Below, one piece after another: positions 54,497 to 63,913 of a DNA stretch of 64,000 nucleotides. The notes below the pieces were generated by a model. That model had not been told where the DNA came from. It did no database searches and worked only from the letters and a program-made list of their open reading frames with translations. The first letter of the stretch is position 1. Each line of letters starts with the position of its first letter. The stretch is from Sphingomonas sp. LY54 (GTDB lineage: Bacteria > Pseudomonadota > Alphaproteobacteria > Sphingomonadales > Sphingomonadaceae). The translations under genes and the position numbers were made by a program. The stretch spans positions 1,571,501 through 1,635,500 of the forward strand of contig NZ_CP141588.1 of the NCBI RefSeq assembly GCF_035594035.1, read 5' to 3'.

Positions 54497-54970
54497 TCAG
54501 GCTGAATGGGTGTCGAGATGGAAGGCCGCGAGGTCGCGTAGCGCCGCATCTTCGCTCGCGAGGGCGGCCTCGGGGCTCCAGACCTCGAAGCTGCCGCCGG
54601 CGCCGACGAACAGGGCCTGCGACGTGATGCCGCTCCGCCGCCGCGCCATCGGCGGCAGCATCAGTCGCCCGCGTCCGTCGAATTCCGCCTCCTCACCGAG
54701 CCCGAAGAGCCGGCGGGTACGGGCATGATGCGCGGCCGCCGCGACGCCCGCCTGCTCGTCGGCAATCCGGCGGCGCTCGGTGTCGGCATGGAGCAGGCTG
54801 GCATGAAGCCGGTCGAAGGCGGAAACGCAGGGGTCGGTCTCGTGCGGCGCGAACAGCACCGCCCGTCCGTCGGACCGGCGCTCGAGCATGGAGCGCACGA
54901 ACGGCGGCAGCGCGACGCGGCCATGCCGATCGACAGCGCATAATGCGCTTCCGCTGAACAGATGCTCCAC
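54497..54970 (-). CDS. mraZ: MraZ-like transcriptional regulator outside the dcw cluster
   Basis: About 157 residues with the two MraZ half-barrel motifs DRHGRVALPP and DGRGRLMLPP and the family-typical segments FSGSALCAVD at the start and VLFAPHETDPCVSAFD. The GTG at 54970 gives the normal N-terminus; the frame is open to 55063. MraZ is normally the first gene of the cell-division dcw cluster followed by rsmH and ftsL. Here a zinc-ribbon gene follows and an ftsZ homologue lies 1 kb away. Confidence 0.85.
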   Translation of the reverse strand: MEHLFSGSALCAVDRHGRVALPPFVRSMLERRSDGRAVLFAPHETDPCVSAFDRLHASLLHADTERRRIADEQAGVAAAAHHARTRRLFGLGEEAEFDGRGRLMLPPMARRRSGITSQALFVGAGGSFEVWSPEAALASEDAALRDLAAFHLDTHSA

Positions 54971-55099
54971 GCTGAACCCGACCCCCGTTGAACAGGGCAA
55001 AGACGGCGTTAACCATGTCTCTGCCGGGTCGGCCATTAGCGGTCGGGCGCGCGCTGGCGCCACGGTATTGGTCCTAAGTATATGCGCTTAAGGGTTGGC

Positions 55100-55723
55100 T
55101 CAGCCGGCCTTGGCGTCGATCGGCTCCAGCTCGCCGTCGAGGGCGATGCGCAGCGCCTGCGACAGGCTGGTGACGCCGAGCTTGGCCATCATCTTGGCGC
55201 GATAGACCTCGACGGTGCGCGGGCTGAGATCGAGCCAGCGGGCGATCATCTTGTTGGCCATGCCGGCGCGCAGGCCCTGCAATATCTCGCGCTCGCGCGG
55301 GGTCAACGCGTTGAGCTTGGTCGTCGCCTCGGTGCGCGCCGCCTGGCTCTCGCGGGTCTGCTCGGCCCGCTCGAACGCACGCTCGACCGCCTCGGTCAGC
55401 TCCTCCGCCTTATAGGGCTTTTCGAGGAAATCGACCGCCCCCGCCTTCATCGCCCTCACCGCGAGCTCGACGTCGCCATGGCCGGTGAGGACGATGACCG
55501 GGAGCTGCACGCCGCGGCGGGTGAGCTCCGCCTGGACCTCGAGCCCGTCCATGCCGGGCATGCGGATGTCGAGCAGGACCGAGCCGGAATCCATCCGCCG
55601 CGATTGGAGGAATTCGTCGCCGCTGCTGTAAATCTCGGTAGCGTAGCCCAGCTGGCGGAGCATGAAGCTGGTGGAGGCGCGCACTTCACTGTCGTCGTCA
55701 ACAATGTGGACCAGGCGAGTCAT
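55100..55723 (-). CDS. FixJ-family response regulator
   Basis: A 207-residue regulator. Receiver (about 1-120): HIVDDDSEVR, phospho-Asp in SVLLDIRMPGMDG, Thr in VLTGHGD, Lys in DFLEKPYK. The LuxR-type helix-turn-helix (about 138-195) has LTPREREILQGLRAGMANK and LDLSPRTVEVYRAKMM. No kinase gene is next to it. It is divergent from the ftsZ-like gene. Confidence 0.93.
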   Translation of the reverse strand: MTRLVHIVDDDSEVRASTSFMLRQLGYATEIYSSGDEFLQSRRMDSGSVLLDIRMPGMDGLEVQAELTRRGVQLPVIVLTGHGDVELAVRAMKAGAVDFLEKPYKAEELTEAVERAFERAEQTRESQAARTEATTKLNALTPREREILQGLRAGMANKMIARWLDLSPRTVEVYRAKMMAKLGVTSLSQALRIALDGELEPIDAKAG

Positions 55724-55952
55724 GCGATTCTCCCCGCTAACCGGACGGAAACTTGTCAGGACAGCAAAAGCTCCGTGGCAAATATGTTACGAGCCCCCCT
55801 CTATTCCTCCATTTTGGACGTGAGTTGGGGAAAGCCGCATAAGGGCATTTACCCAATAGCTTAGCGCAATCGAAATCTGGCACTTGGTTAACAGAAGGTT
55901 GCCGCGGATCCGAAGCGGGGAAGCTCGGACGTCGGCAATGGGGAGACCAATA

Positions 55953-57281
55953 GTGATCCAGATCGTGCCCACTGCCGTGGAACAGCTCCGTCCGCGCATC
56001 TCCGTTATCGGCGTCGGCGGCGCCGGCGGCAATGCCGTCGCCAACATGATCGCGAGCGGCGTCCACGGCGTCGAGTTCATCGTCGCCAACACCGACGCCC
56101 AGGCGCTCAACGCGTCGAAGGCCGACCAGCGCATCCAGCTTGGCCGGACGACGACGCAGGGGCTCGGCGCCGGCGCTGCGGCGGCGGTCGGCAAGGCCGC
56201 GGCCGAGGAATCGCTCTCCGACATCCAGATCGCGATCGAGGGCTCGCACATGTGCTTCATCGCCGCCGGCATGGGCGGCGGCACCGGCACCGGCGCCGCC
56301 CCGGTCATCGCCAGAGCGGCGCGCGACAAGGGCATCCTCACGGTCGGCGTCGTCACCAAGCCGTTCGGTTTCGAGGGCAACCGCCGCGCCCGCTCCGCCG
56401 AGGAGGGCATTGCCGAGCTCGCCCGCCACGTCGACACGCTGATCGTCATTCCCAACCAGAACCTGTTCCGCGTCGCCAGCCCCGACACGACCTTCAAGCA
56501 GGCGTTCGACATGGCCGACGAAGTGCTCCAGCACGGCGTGCGCGGCATCACCGACCTGATGGTCATGCCCGGCCTCGTCAATCTCGACTTCGCCGACATA
56601 CGCTCGGTCATGGCCGGCATGGGCAAGGCGATGATGGGCACCGGCGAGGCTTCGGGCGACCGCCGCGCGGTCGAGGCGGCCGAACTGGCCATCTCCAATC
56701 CGCTGCTAGACGGCGCGATGAAGGGCGCCCGCGGCCTGATCATCTCGATCAGCGGCGGCGAGGACATGCGGCTGATGGAGATCGACGAGGCCGCCCATTA
56801 TATCAAGGACCTGGTCGACCCCGAGGCCGACATCATCTGGGGCTCGTCCTTCGATCCCAATCTCGACGGGCGGGTGCGCGTCTCGATCGTCGCCACCGGT
56901 CTCGACGACGACGCCGACGCGCCGCGGACCCAGACGGTGCCGGCGATCGCCGCCGCGACCAGGCCGCTGCCCTTCCTGTTCGCCAAGACGCTCGAGGCCG
57001 AGCAGCCCCCCGTCGCGCTCGAACCGATCGTCCTGCCCGAGCCGGTGCCGGTTCGTGCGCCGGCCGCGCCCGCGCCTTTGGTTGCCGCGCCCGCGCCGAT
57101 CATCGAGGCCGAGGAGGACTTGTTGCTGACGCCGGACGAGATGCTGGCGATGGTCCTGCCCCCGGCCGCCGCGCCGGCCCCGACGCGCGGCGCCAGCCTG
57201 TTCCAGCGCATGGCCAGCATGGCCCGCCACACCGTCCAGGCCCCGCCAAGCCCCCGCTTCCACCGCCGCCAGGCGGCCTGA
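55953..57281 (+). CDS. ftsZ: FtsZ homologue outside the dcw cluster
   Basis: A 442-residue tubulin-like GTPase of cell division. The nucleotide-binding start [16 protein letters not shown], the tubulin signature [14 protein letters not shown] (about 107-120) and the T7 catalytic loop [11 protein letters not shown] are all intact, so it should bind GTP and polymerise. The tail is Pro/Ala-rich and ends [10 protein letters not shown], a degenerate form of the usual alphaproteobacterial tail peptide (IPAFLRRQ type) that binds FtsA and ZipA-like partners. The GTG at 55953 has GGGGAG 7 nt upstream; the ATG at 55938 is less likely. ftsQ and ftsA are not nearby. Confidence 0.9.
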   Translation: MIQIVPTAVEQLRPRISVIGVGGAGGNAVANMIASGVHGVEFIVANTDAQALNASKADQRIQLGRTTTQGLGAGAAAAVGKAAAEESLSDIQIAIEGSHMCFIAAGMGGGTGTGAAPVIARAARDKGILTVGVVTKPFGFEGNRRARSAEEGIAELARHVDTLIVIPNQNLFRVASPDTTFKQAFDMADEVLQHGVRGITDLMVMPGLVNLDFADIRSVMAGMGKAMMGTGEASGDRRAVEAAELAISNPLLDGAMKGARGLIISISGGEDMRLMEIDEAAHYIKDLVDPEADIIWGSSFDPNLDGRVRVSIVATGLDDDADAPRTQTVPAIAAATRPLPFLFAKTLEAEQPPVALEPIVLPEPVPVRAPAAPAPLVAAPAPIIEAEEDLLLTPDEMLAMVLPPAAAPAPTRGASLFQRMASMARHTVQAPPSPRFHRRQAA

Positions 57282-57300
57282 CATTCTTCACGGGACAGCG

Positions 57301-57331
57301 AAAGCCGGTCGCCACGTGCGGCCGGCTTTTT
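57301..57331 (+). terminator. Terminator after the ftsZ-like gene
   Basis: AAAGCCGG and CCGGCTTT pair (8 bp) around a 13-nt loop, followed by further T residues; it lies 20 nt after the stop codon. Confidence 0.75.
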
Positions 57332-57360
57332 CGTGTCAGTTTCGGTCGGGATCGGCAAAA

Positions 57361-57451
57361 TGGCGGAGCGGGAGGGATTCGAACCCTCGATACGGTTTTG
57401 CCGTATACTCACTTTCCAGGCGAGCGCCTTCGACCACTCGGCCACCGCTCC
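57361..57451 (-). tRNA. tRNA-Ser (anticodon GGA)
   Basis: A 91-nt class II tRNA with encoded CCA. The acceptor stem GGAGCGG pairs with CCGCTCC, followed by discriminator G and CCA. The D-arm (TGGCCGAGTGG) and T-arm (GAGGG-TTCGAAT-CCCTC) are standard. The anticodon loop CTGGAAA gives GGA (decoding UCC/UCU), and a long variable arm (about 18 nt, TATACGGCAAAACCGTAT) confirms Ser. Confidence 0.97.
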
Positions 57452-57501
57452 GCATGCTCTGGAACGCAAGGCCTCTAATCGGCGCGGCGGCGGAGGGCAA
57501 G

Positions 57502-57792
57502 CTATGCCGCGAGCCCGTCGATCCTTTTTGCCAGCGCGACGTCCCGCCCGGTCAGCCCGCCGGCATCGTGGGTGGTGAGCAAGATATCGACCCGGTTCCA
57601 GACGTTGGACCATTCGGGATGGTGGTCGGCCTTCTCCGCGGCCAGCGCGACCGCGGTCATGAAGGCGAACGCCTCGGTGAAATCGGCAAAGCGGAAGCTG
57701 CGCGTGATCGCGTCGCGCGCCTCGTCCCACGCCCAATCGGGCAGGTCGGCCAGCGCCTTTGCGCGCTCGTCCCCGTTGAGCTTCTGAACCAT
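57502..57792 (-). CDS. phhB: Pterin-4a-carbinolamine dehydratase
   Basis: A 96-residue enzyme that recycles tetrahydropterin after phenylalanine hydroxylation. The family signature is complete: [20 protein letters not shown] followed by the distal Asp in [10 protein letters not shown]. The phenylalanine hydroxylase gene is not in the window. Confidence 0.93.
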   Translation of the reverse strand: MVQKLNGDERAKALADLPDWAWDEARDAITRSFRFADFTEAFAFMTAVALAAEKADHHPEWSNVWNRVDILLTTHDAGGLTGRDVALAKRIDGLAA

Positions 57793-57845
57793 TTGACCTC
57801 TCCCTTGCTGGCGCGGCGGCCGCTTCCCCTCTATGTCGCTTGACC

Positions 57846-58259
57846 GTGAGCGAGCGTCAAACCTTTGCGCCCGATGCGGCGGCGATCGAGCGGCTGGCCG
57901 ATGCGGCGATCGCGCGCATGCCCGAGCTGTTCCGCCGCCATCTCGAGGGCGTCGTCGTGCGCGTCGAGGATTTCGCGGAGGAAGACGTGCTGCGCGAGCT
58001 CGGCATCGAGGAACCGTTCGACCTCACCGGCCTCTACACCGGCCGTCCGGTCGGCGAGCAATCGTCGATGCTGTCGGGCGAGCTTCCGGCGATGATCCAT
58101 CTCTACCGCCGCCCCCTGCTCGACGAATGGGCCGAGACCGGCGTCAGCCTCGAGGATCTCATCACCCACGTCATCGTCCACGAGGCGGGCCATCATTTCG
58201 GCTTCTCCGACGCCGACATGCACGCGATCGAGGACGCCGCGGGGGACGAGGCGGAGTGA
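57846..58259 (+). CDS. Zincin-like metallopeptidase family protein
   Basis: About 137 residues with the metallopeptidase motif [11 protein letters not shown] (HExxH plus downstream Asp/His) near the C-terminus and the preceding helix EDLITHVIV. This small zincin family (PF06262-type) has no well-established substrate. The start could be the TTG at 57840 or the GTG at 57846; neither has a good ribosome site. The stop overlaps the GTG of ccmA. Confidence 0.85.
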   Translation: MSERQTFAPDAAAIERLADAAIARMPELFRRHLEGVVVRVEDFAEEDVLRELGIEEPFDLTGLYTGRPVGEQSSMLSGELPAMIHLYRRPLLDEWAETGVSLEDLITHVIVHEAGHHFGFSDADMHAIEDAAGDEAE

Positions 58260-58825
58260 CGGCGGCGGCGTTGCTCGCGCTCGAGGACGTCGCCTGCCTG
58301 CGCGGCGGCCGGCTGCTGTTCGAAGGGCTGAACCTGCGCCTCGCGCCGGGCGAAGCGGCGGTGGTGACCGGGCCCAACGGGATCGGCAAATCGAGCCTGA
58401 TGCGGATCGCGGCCGGCCTGCTCCCCGCCGCCGCCGGACGGGTAGCGCGCGCGCCGGCCGCGCTCGCCGACGAGAAGCTCGCCCTCGACGAAAGGCTGAC
58501 GCTCGGCCGGGCGCTGCATTTCTGGTCGCGGCTGGACGGCGGCGCGGCCGGCGCGGGCCTCGCCGAAATGGGCCTCGCCCATCTCGCCGATGTCCCGGTG
58601 CGGATGCTCTCGACCGGTCAGCGGAAGCGCGCGGTGCTGGCGCGGGTGGTGGCGAGCGGCGCGTCGCTGTGGCTGCTCGACGAGCCCGCCAATGGCCTCG
58701 ACGCGGAAGGGCAGGAACGGCTGACCCGCGTCATGGCCGCACACCGCGCCGGCGGCGGCGCCGTGCTGGCCGCCTCGCACCAGCCGCTCGCTTTGCCCGG
58801 CGCGCAGACGGTGGCGCTGGCATGA
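58256..58825 (+). CDS. ccmA: Heme exporter ATP-binding protein CcmA
   Basis: A 189-residue ABC ATPase of cytochrome c maturation. Walker A GPNGIGKSSL, signature LSTGQRKRAVLARV, Walker B LWLLDEPANGLD, switch His in AASHQPLAL. The variant signature STGQ is typical for CcmA. The GTG start overlaps the upstream stop (GTGA) and its stop overlaps the ccmB start (ATGA). Confidence 0.93.
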   Translation: MTAAALLALEDVACLRGGRLLFEGLNLRLAPGEAAVVTGPNGIGKSSLMRIAAGLLPAAAGRVARAPAALADEKLALDERLTLGRALHFWSRLDGGAAGAGLAEMGLAHLADVPVRMLSTGQRKRAVLARVVASGASLWLLDEPANGLDAEGQERLTRVMAAHRAGGGAVLAASHQPLALPGAQTVALA

Positions 58826-59463
58826 CCGCCCTGATCCTGCGCGAGCTGCGGCTGGCGGCGACCGGCGGCAATGCCGTGCTGCCGCTCGTCTTCTTCCTGC
58901 TGGTCGCGACCCTGTTTCCGTTCGCGGTCGGCCCGGACGGCCCCTTGCTCGCGCGCACCGGCGGCGGCGCCTTGTGGATGGCCGCCCTGCTCGCCGCTCT
59001 GCTCCCGGTCGATCGCCTCGTCGAACCCGATCGCGCCGCCGGGATGCTCGACCAGTTCGCCATGCGCGGGATCAGCGACGAATCCGTCGCCATGGCCAAG
59101 CTCGCCGGCCACTGGCTGAGCTTCGGCCCGCCCTTGATGCTGGCCGCGATCCCCGCCGCTGCGCTGATGAAGCTTCCGCAGGACGTTTTGCTGAGGCTGG
59201 AACTCGGCCTTCTGGTCGGCACGCCGGGACTCGCGGCGCTGACCCTGATCGTCAGCGCTTTGATCGCCGGCCTCCGAAGCACCGGCGCGCTCGCCGGCCT
59301 GCTGATGCTGCCGCTGGCGGTGCCGGTCCTGATCTTCGGCGCCGGCCTCGTCGAGCGCGGCGGCGATGCGGGCGCGCTGAAGCTGCTCGGCGCGGTGTCG
59401 CTGCTGCTCGTCGCCGCCGCGCCCTTCGCCGCCGGCGCCGCGCTCCGGGCGGGACGCGACTAA
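58822..59463 (+). CDS. ccmB: Heme exporter membrane protein CcmB
   Basis: A 213-residue protein with six membrane segments and the CcmB pattern LILRELRLA at the start, LPLVFFLLVATLFPFAVGP, then RLVEPDRAAGMLDQFAMRG. It works with CcmA (directly upstream, coupled) in the CcmABCDE complex that releases holo-CcmE. ccmC does not follow in this window. Confidence 0.93.
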   Translation: MTALILRELRLAATGGNAVLPLVFFLLVATLFPFAVGPDGPLLARTGGGALWMAALLAALLPVDRLVEPDRAAGMLDQFAMRGISDESVAMAKLAGHWLSFGPPLMLAAIPAAALMKLPQDVLLRLELGLLVGTPGLAALTLIVSALIAGLRSTGALAGLLMLPLAVPVLIFGAGLVERGGDAGALKLLGAVSLLLVAAAPFAAGAALRAGRD

Positions 59464-59475
59464 CGCCTCACAAAG

Positions 59476-59595
59476 CCCTCCCCTTCAGGGGAGGGGTTGG
59501 GGTTGGGGAGTCAGGCGAAAAGAAACGTCCTCGCCGGCATCGAGCCGGCTCTGCCGTCGACCCACCCCTCGATCCCCTCCCTTGAAAGGGAGGGG
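59476..59595. repeat. Composite palindromic repeat (CCCTCCCC family)
   Basis: Two hairpins, CCCTCCCC-TTCA-GGGGAGGG (59476-59495) and the perfect 10-bp CCCCTCCCTT-GA-AAGGGAGGGG (59574-59595), frame about 78 bp. It belongs to the same type as 20788-20907 and lies between convergent genes. Confidence 0.65.
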
Positions 59596-59619
59596 AGAAT
59601 TAGGCGGGATTGACGCCGC

Positions 59620-60483
59620 TCAGCGTGACCAGCGCGCGAAAATCGCGGTCGGCAGAAGCAGGCCCCGCGTTTCCTCGCGCACTGCCATGTCGCCGCACTC
59701 GACGCGGCCGCCGAGATGCGCAGTCGCCTGGGCGAGCAATTCGCCGATCGCCAGCGCCGACATCCGCACCGCGTAGACGGTGAGCACCAGGAAGCGGCTG
59801 TCGGCGTCGAGCAGCTGCACGCAGTCGGCGATCAGGCCGGGCAGCCCCTCCTCCAGCTTCCACACCTCCCCGGTCGGGCCGCGCCCATATTTGGGCGGGT
59901 CAAGGATGATGCCGTCATAGCGGCGGCCGCGCCGCACCTCGCGCGCGGTGAATTTGGCGGCGTCGTCGACCATCCAGCGGATCGGGCGATCGGCCATTCC
60001 GGAGAGGCGCGCATTGTCCTTGCCGGCCTCGACCGATTTTTTCGAAGCGTCGACATGGACGAGGTTCGCGCCGGTGGCCGAAAGCGCGAGCGTGCCGACG
60101 CCGGTATAGCCGAACAGGTTGAGCGCCTCGCTGCCCGAGCCGAGCCGCTCCCGCATCCACGCCCATTGCGCCGCCATGTCCGGGAAGAAAGCGAGGTGGC
60201 GGAACGGCGTGCACTGGCTGCGGAAGCGCACGTCCTCCCACGCCAAGTCCCAGCCTTCCTTCGGCACCGGCCGGGCGAACTGCCAGCGGCCGCCGCCTTC
60301 CTCGTCCGATCCCGGGATGAACTCGCCGTCGGCGTCCCACGCGTCGAGCGCGGGCGCCCACATCGCCTGCGGTTCGGGCCGGACGAAGCTGTAGCGGCCG
60401 TAGCGCTCGAGCTTGCGGCCATGTCCGGAATCGACGAGGCCGTAATCGCTCCACGGCTCCGTCACCAACGTCGACAGGTTCAT
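59620..60483 (-). CDS. Class I SAM-dependent methyltransferase, RlmI/RlmK-like
   Basis: A 287-residue methyltransferase. The SAM-binding motif I is NLFGYTGVGTLAL, followed by VHVDASKKSVE and motif IV GIILDPPKYGRGP, the DPPK form typical of 23S rRNA m5C/m2G methyltransferases. The N-terminal PUA domain of RlmI is absent. The ATG overlaps the stop of the peptidase gene by 4 nt. Confidence 0.88.
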   Translation of the reverse strand: MNLSTLVTEPWSDYGLVDSGHGRKLERYGRYSFVRPEPQAMWAPALDAWDADGEFIPGSDEEGGGRWQFARPVPKEGWDLAWEDVRFRSQCTPFRHLAFFPDMAAQWAWMRERLGSGSEALNLFGYTGVGTLALSATGANLVHVDASKKSVEAGKDNARLSGMADRPIRWMVDDAAKFTAREVRRGRRYDGIILDPPKYGRGPTGEVWKLEEGLPGLIADCVQLLDADSRFLVLTVYAVRMSALAIGELLAQATAHLGGRVECGDMAVREETRGLLLPTAIFARWSR

Positions 60484-61706
60484 GCGGCGCGCACCGCCGG
60501 GAACCCGATCGTGGCGCGGGCACGCGGGCCGGCGAGCATGCGTCCGCCGGCGGCGCGGACATCGTCGACGGTGACGGCAGCGAGGTCGGCGATGATCTGG
60601 GCGGGATCGACCAGCCGGTTGTAGAGCGCGAGCTGGCGGGCGACGTAATTGGCCTGCCCCCAGCTGCTCTCCATCGACATCAGCAGGCCCGCCTTGGCCT
60701 GCGTGCGGACCCGGTCCACCTCGCGCTGGTCGATGTGGGTTACGGCCTCGGCCAGCACCTCCTCGATCAGCTGCGCGGCGGCGGCCGACTGGCGTCGGGC
60801 GGTAGCGGCGTAGACCGCAAAGACGCCGACGTCGCGATAGGGCGAGAGGCTGGCATAGACGCTGTAGGCGAGGCCGCGGTCCTCGCGCAGTTGCTGGAAC
60901 AGGCGCGACGACATGCCGCCCCCGACCGCGTCGGCGAACAGGCGCGCGGCATAATAATCGGCGCCGAGCTGGGGCGGGCCGGGGAAGGCAAGCGCAAGAT
61001 GGGCCTGGTCGCTGCTTGCCCGGCCGACGCGGTTGCCGCCGGTGAACTGGGCCGGCTCGTGCGATACGATCTCGCCCTCGGGCAGGCCGCCGAAATGCTG
61101 TTCGGCGAGCGCGACGAAACGTTCGTGATCGACCTTGCCGGCAGCGACCAGCGCCAGGCTGCCGGCGCGATACTGGCTCATCCGCCAGTCGTGCAGGTCG
61201 TCGATCGTGATCGCGGCGATGCTGGACTCGTCGCCCAATACCGAACGGCCGAGCGGCTGATCGGTGAACGCGGCCGACCAGAGATCGTCGAAGATGATGT
61301 CATTGGGCGTGTCGCGCGCCTCGCCCAGCTCCTGCAGCACGACGTCCTTCTCGCGCTCCAGCTCGGCGGTCGAGAAATGCGGGCGCAGGATCATGTCGGC
61401 GATCAGCTCGATGCCGAGCGGCACATGCTCGGCCATCACCGAAGCCATGAAGCTTGTCGAATCGCGGTCGGTGGCCGCGTTGAGGTCGCCGCCGACATCC
61501 TCGATCGCCTCGCTGATCTCGCGCGCGGAGCGGCCGCCGGCGCCCTTGAACACCATATGCTCGTAGAGATGGGCGAGGCCGTTCAGGCGGGCGCTCTCGT
61601 AGCGAGAGCCGGTGTCGGCATAGAGCCCGACCGCGGCGGTCTCGACGCCTGGCATTTCGCGGCTGGCGACGCGCAGCCCGTTGGCCAATGTGGTGAGGTG
61701 CATCAT
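60480..61706 (-). CDS. M16-family zinc peptidase (processing-peptidase type)
   Basis: A 408-residue protein with the inverted zinc motif HLYEHMVFKG (HxxEH), the downstream Glu region EAIEDVGGDLNAATD and the substrate-binding R/Y region EDRGLAYSVYASLSPY. It resembles alphaproteobacterial relatives of mitochondrial processing peptidase beta. The start is MM at 61706/61703; the open frame beyond it is not conserved in character. Coupled to the methyltransferase gene. Confidence 0.92.
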   Translation of the reverse strand: MMHLTTLANGLRVASREMPGVETAAVGLYADTGSRYESARLNGLAHLYEHMVFKGAGGRSAREISEAIEDVGGDLNAATDRDSTSFMASVMAEHVPLGIELIADMILRPHFSTAELEREKDVVLQELGEARDTPNDIIFDDLWSAAFTDQPLGRSVLGDESSIAAITIDDLHDWRMSQYRAGSLALVAAGKVDHERFVALAEQHFGGLPEGEIVSHEPAQFTGGNRVGRASSDQAHLALAFPGPPQLGADYYAARLFADAVGGGMSSRLFQQLREDRGLAYSVYASLSPYRDVGVFAVYAATARRQSAAAAQLIEEVLAEAVTHIDQREVDRVRTQAKAGLLMSMESSWGQANYVARQLALYNRLVDPAQIIADLAAVTVDDVRAAGGRMLAGPRARATIGFPAVRAA

Positions 61707-61753
61707 GAACGGCCGGATGTAGGGGCTCGGCCGGAGGCGGGCAAGCTTGGCCC

Positions 61754-62350
61754 TCAGTCGCCGTCGGGTCGCGCCTGGCGCTTGCGCAAGGCGAGCAGGT
61801 AGATGATCAAAGCTGCGAGCGCGAAAAAGAACCACTGGATCGCGTAGAAACGGTGGTTGTTGGGCACGTTGGCCGGCGACGGCGCTGCGCTCGGCACCAG
61901 CCCGGGCGCCGCGGCCGCCGATACGAGACGGATGCGATAGTCCTTGTCGGGCGCGATCACGCCGCGCACGGCGCCGCCGTTCCAGCCCGTGGGCGGGTCG
62001 GACGATTTGGACCAGCCCATGTCGACCTGCATGCCCGGCCCCTCCATCCCGCTGGTGCGGCAGGCGGCGATATGGCTCCAACCCGATTCGGCGGCGGCGT
62101 TGCGGCCGGCCACCGTCCGCCAGTCGGCGACGGAGAGGCAGAAGCCGGAGGCGCGACGGAAAAGCAGGGAATCATCCGCGGGCGGCGTCGTCGGCCAGGC
62201 GATCTCGGGGAGCTGCGCCGCCGTCTCGAAGCGGGCAATCATCCCCTCCTTCCATTCGGCGCGCTGCAACTGCCAGATTCCGAGGCCGATCATCACCGCG
62301 ACCGCCGCCGCGACGATCAGGGTCGGCAGTAGCGGCAGGCGCAGCCTCAT
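61754..62350 (-). CDS. SURF1-family cytochrome oxidase assembly protein
   Basis: A 198-residue protein with a membrane helix at each end (LLPTLIVAAAVAVMIGLGIWQLQRA; YAIQWFFFALAALIIYLLALRKR) and the WQLQR and NNHRFYAIQWF motifs of SURF1. It inserts heme a into subunit I of aa3 oxidase. The ATG at 62350 is preferred over the open frame to 62575, which contains the terminator of coxC. The middle domain is shorter than in many SURF1 proteins. Confidence 0.92.
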   Translation of the reverse strand: MRLRLPLLPTLIVAAAVAVMIGLGIWQLQRAEWKEGMIARFETAAQLPEIAWPTTPPADDSLLFRRASGFCLSVADWRTVAGRNAAAESGWSHIAACRTSGMEGPGMQVDMGWSKSSDPPTGWNGGAVRGVIAPDKDYRIRLVSAAAAPGLVPSAAPSPANVPNNHRFYAIQWFFFALAALIIYLLALRKRQARPDGD

Positions 62351-62403
62351 GACCGGACCTGGCGGTCGCGTGTGGCGTGGAGGGAAGGGAGCTGATGGGT
62401 CAT

Positions 62404-62440
62404 CAAAAAGAAGGGGCGCCTCGCGGCGCCCCTTTTTTTT
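62404..62440. terminator. Bidirectional terminator between coxC and surf1
   Basis: GGGGCGCC-TCGC-GGCGCCCC forms a perfect 8-bp stem with T8 on the plus-strand side and TTCTTTTT on the minus-strand side. It lies just after the coxC stop, so surf1 must be expressed by readthrough or its own promoter. Confidence 0.85.
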
Positions 62441-62441
62441 C

Positions 62442-63257
62442 TTAGTGGAACTCGGCGCCCCAGCCGCCCCACACGTAGATCGCCAGGAACAGGAACAGCC
62501 ACACCACGTCGACGAAGTGCCAGTACCAGGCCGCCGCTTCGAAGCCGAAATGCTGCTTCGGCGTGAAGTCGCCACGATAGGAGCGGACCAGGCAGACGAT
62601 CAGGAAGATCGTTCCGATCAGCACGTGGAAGCCGTGGAAGCCGGTCGCCATGTAGAAGGCCGAGGTGTAGATGTTGTCGCCGAAGCCGAACGGCGCCACC
62701 GAATATTCATAGGCCTGGATCGCGCTGAACAGGACGCCGAGGCCGATCGTCGCCCACAGGCCCTTGATCAGGCCGTCGCGGTCGCCGTTGATCAGCGAGT
62801 GGTGCGCCCACGTCACCGTCGTGCCCGAGCAGAGCAGGATCAGGGTGTTGAGCAAAGGATAGCCGAACGGATTGAGGACGACCATGTCCTTGGGCGGCCA
62901 CACGCCGCCGATCGATTCGACCGGCGAGGGGAACAGCGCCGCGTTGAAATAGGCCCAGAACCAGGCGACGAAGAACATCACTTCCGAGGCGATGAACAGG
63001 ATCATGCCGTAGCGCAGGTGAAGCTGGACGATCGGGGTGTGATCGCCGGAATTGGCTTCACGGACGACGTCGGCCCACCAGCTGAACATCGTGAACAGGA
63101 CCGCGATCACGCCGGCGAAGAAGACCGCGCCGCCAAATTCCTGATCGTGCATCCACATGACGCCGCCGACGGCCATTGCCAGCGCCGAGAAGCTGCCCAC
63201 CAGGGGCCACGGGCTCGGCGGCAGAATGTGATAGTCGTGATTTTTCGCTCCGGCCAT
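62442..63257 (-). CDS. coxC: Cytochrome c oxidase subunit III
   Basis: A 271-residue subunit with seven membrane helices. Typical segments: [15 protein letters not shown] at the N-terminus, [20 protein letters not shown], and the C-terminal [16 protein letters not shown] and [17 protein letters not shown]. It belongs to the aa3-type oxidase of the respiratory chain. It is in the usual order after ctaG. Confidence 0.97.
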   Translation of the reverse strand: MAGAKNHDYHILPPSPWPLVGSFSALAMAVGGVMWMHDQEFGGAVFFAGVIAVLFTMFSWWADVVREANSGDHTPIVQLHLRYGMILFIASEVMFFVAWFWAYFNAALFPSPVESIGGVWPPKDMVVLNPFGYPLLNTLILLCSGTTVTWAHHSLINGDRDGLIKGLWATIGLGVLFSAIQAYEYSVAPFGFGDNIYTSAFYMATGFHGFHVLIGTIFLIVCLVRSYRGDFTPKQHFGFEAAAWYWHFVDVVWLFLFLAIYVWGGWGAEFH

Positions 63258-63352
63258 CGATCGTGTCCTCTAATCCCTGTTCGTAAGGCCGGGCTGGGAC
63301 CGGCCGGAAGGTCAATGTCGTTCCGTCCGCGGACGGGTGATTGCTAGCCCCT

Positions 63353-63913
63353 CTAGCTTTGCTCGCCGGAGGAATCCACCTCGTAAAAAGTGTAGCTCAG
63401 CGTGATCTCTTCGATCTTGGCGTCGACTGGATTCTCGAGAATCTTGGGATCGACGAAAAAGACCACCGGCATCCGCATTTCCTCACCCGGCTTCAGCACC
63501 TGCTCGGTGAAGCAGAAGCACTGGATCTTGGTGAAATACTGGCCGGCCTGGGTCGGCGTCACGTTGAAGCTCGCCGTGCCCTTGACCGGCTTATCGGAGA
63601 GGTTCCTGGCCGTGTAGAAAGCCATGTTGCGCGCGCCGACGGCAACGCGCTGGACGTGCTTCTCGGGCTTGAACTCCCAGGGAAGGCCGGGGGTCACGTT
63701 GGCGTCGAAGCGGACGTTAACGAGCTTGCCGACGACCGCGCCCGGCGCTTCGGCGCCGACATTCTTCATCGTCGTGCCGCCGAAGCCGGTGACCTGGCAG
63801 AAGATGCGGTAGAGCGGCACCGCCGCGAAGGCGAGGCCGACCATGGCAAGGGCGACCAGGGCGAAGATCACGCCGGTGCGGCCATTCTTGCGGGCGAGAG
63901 TGGTGGTGGTCAT
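63353..63913 (-). CDS. ctaG: Cytochrome c oxidase assembly protein CtaG/Cox11
   Basis: A 186-residue protein that delivers copper to the CuB site of subunit I. One N-terminal membrane helix (VIFALVALAMVGLAFAAVPLY), FCQVTGFGG and the copper-binding CFCF motif in KIQCFCFTEQ are present. The ATG overlaps the stop of the upstream small gene by 3 nt. Confidence 0.96.
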   Translation of the reverse strand: MTTTTLARKNGRTGVIFALVALAMVGLAFAAVPLYRIFCQVTGFGGTTMKNVGAEAPGAVVGKLVNVRFDANVTPGLPWEFKPEKHVQRVAVGARNMAFYTARNLSDKPVKGTASFNVTPTQAGQYFTKIQCFCFTEQVLKPGEEMRMPVVFFVDPKILENPVDAKIEEITLSYTFYEVDSSGEQS

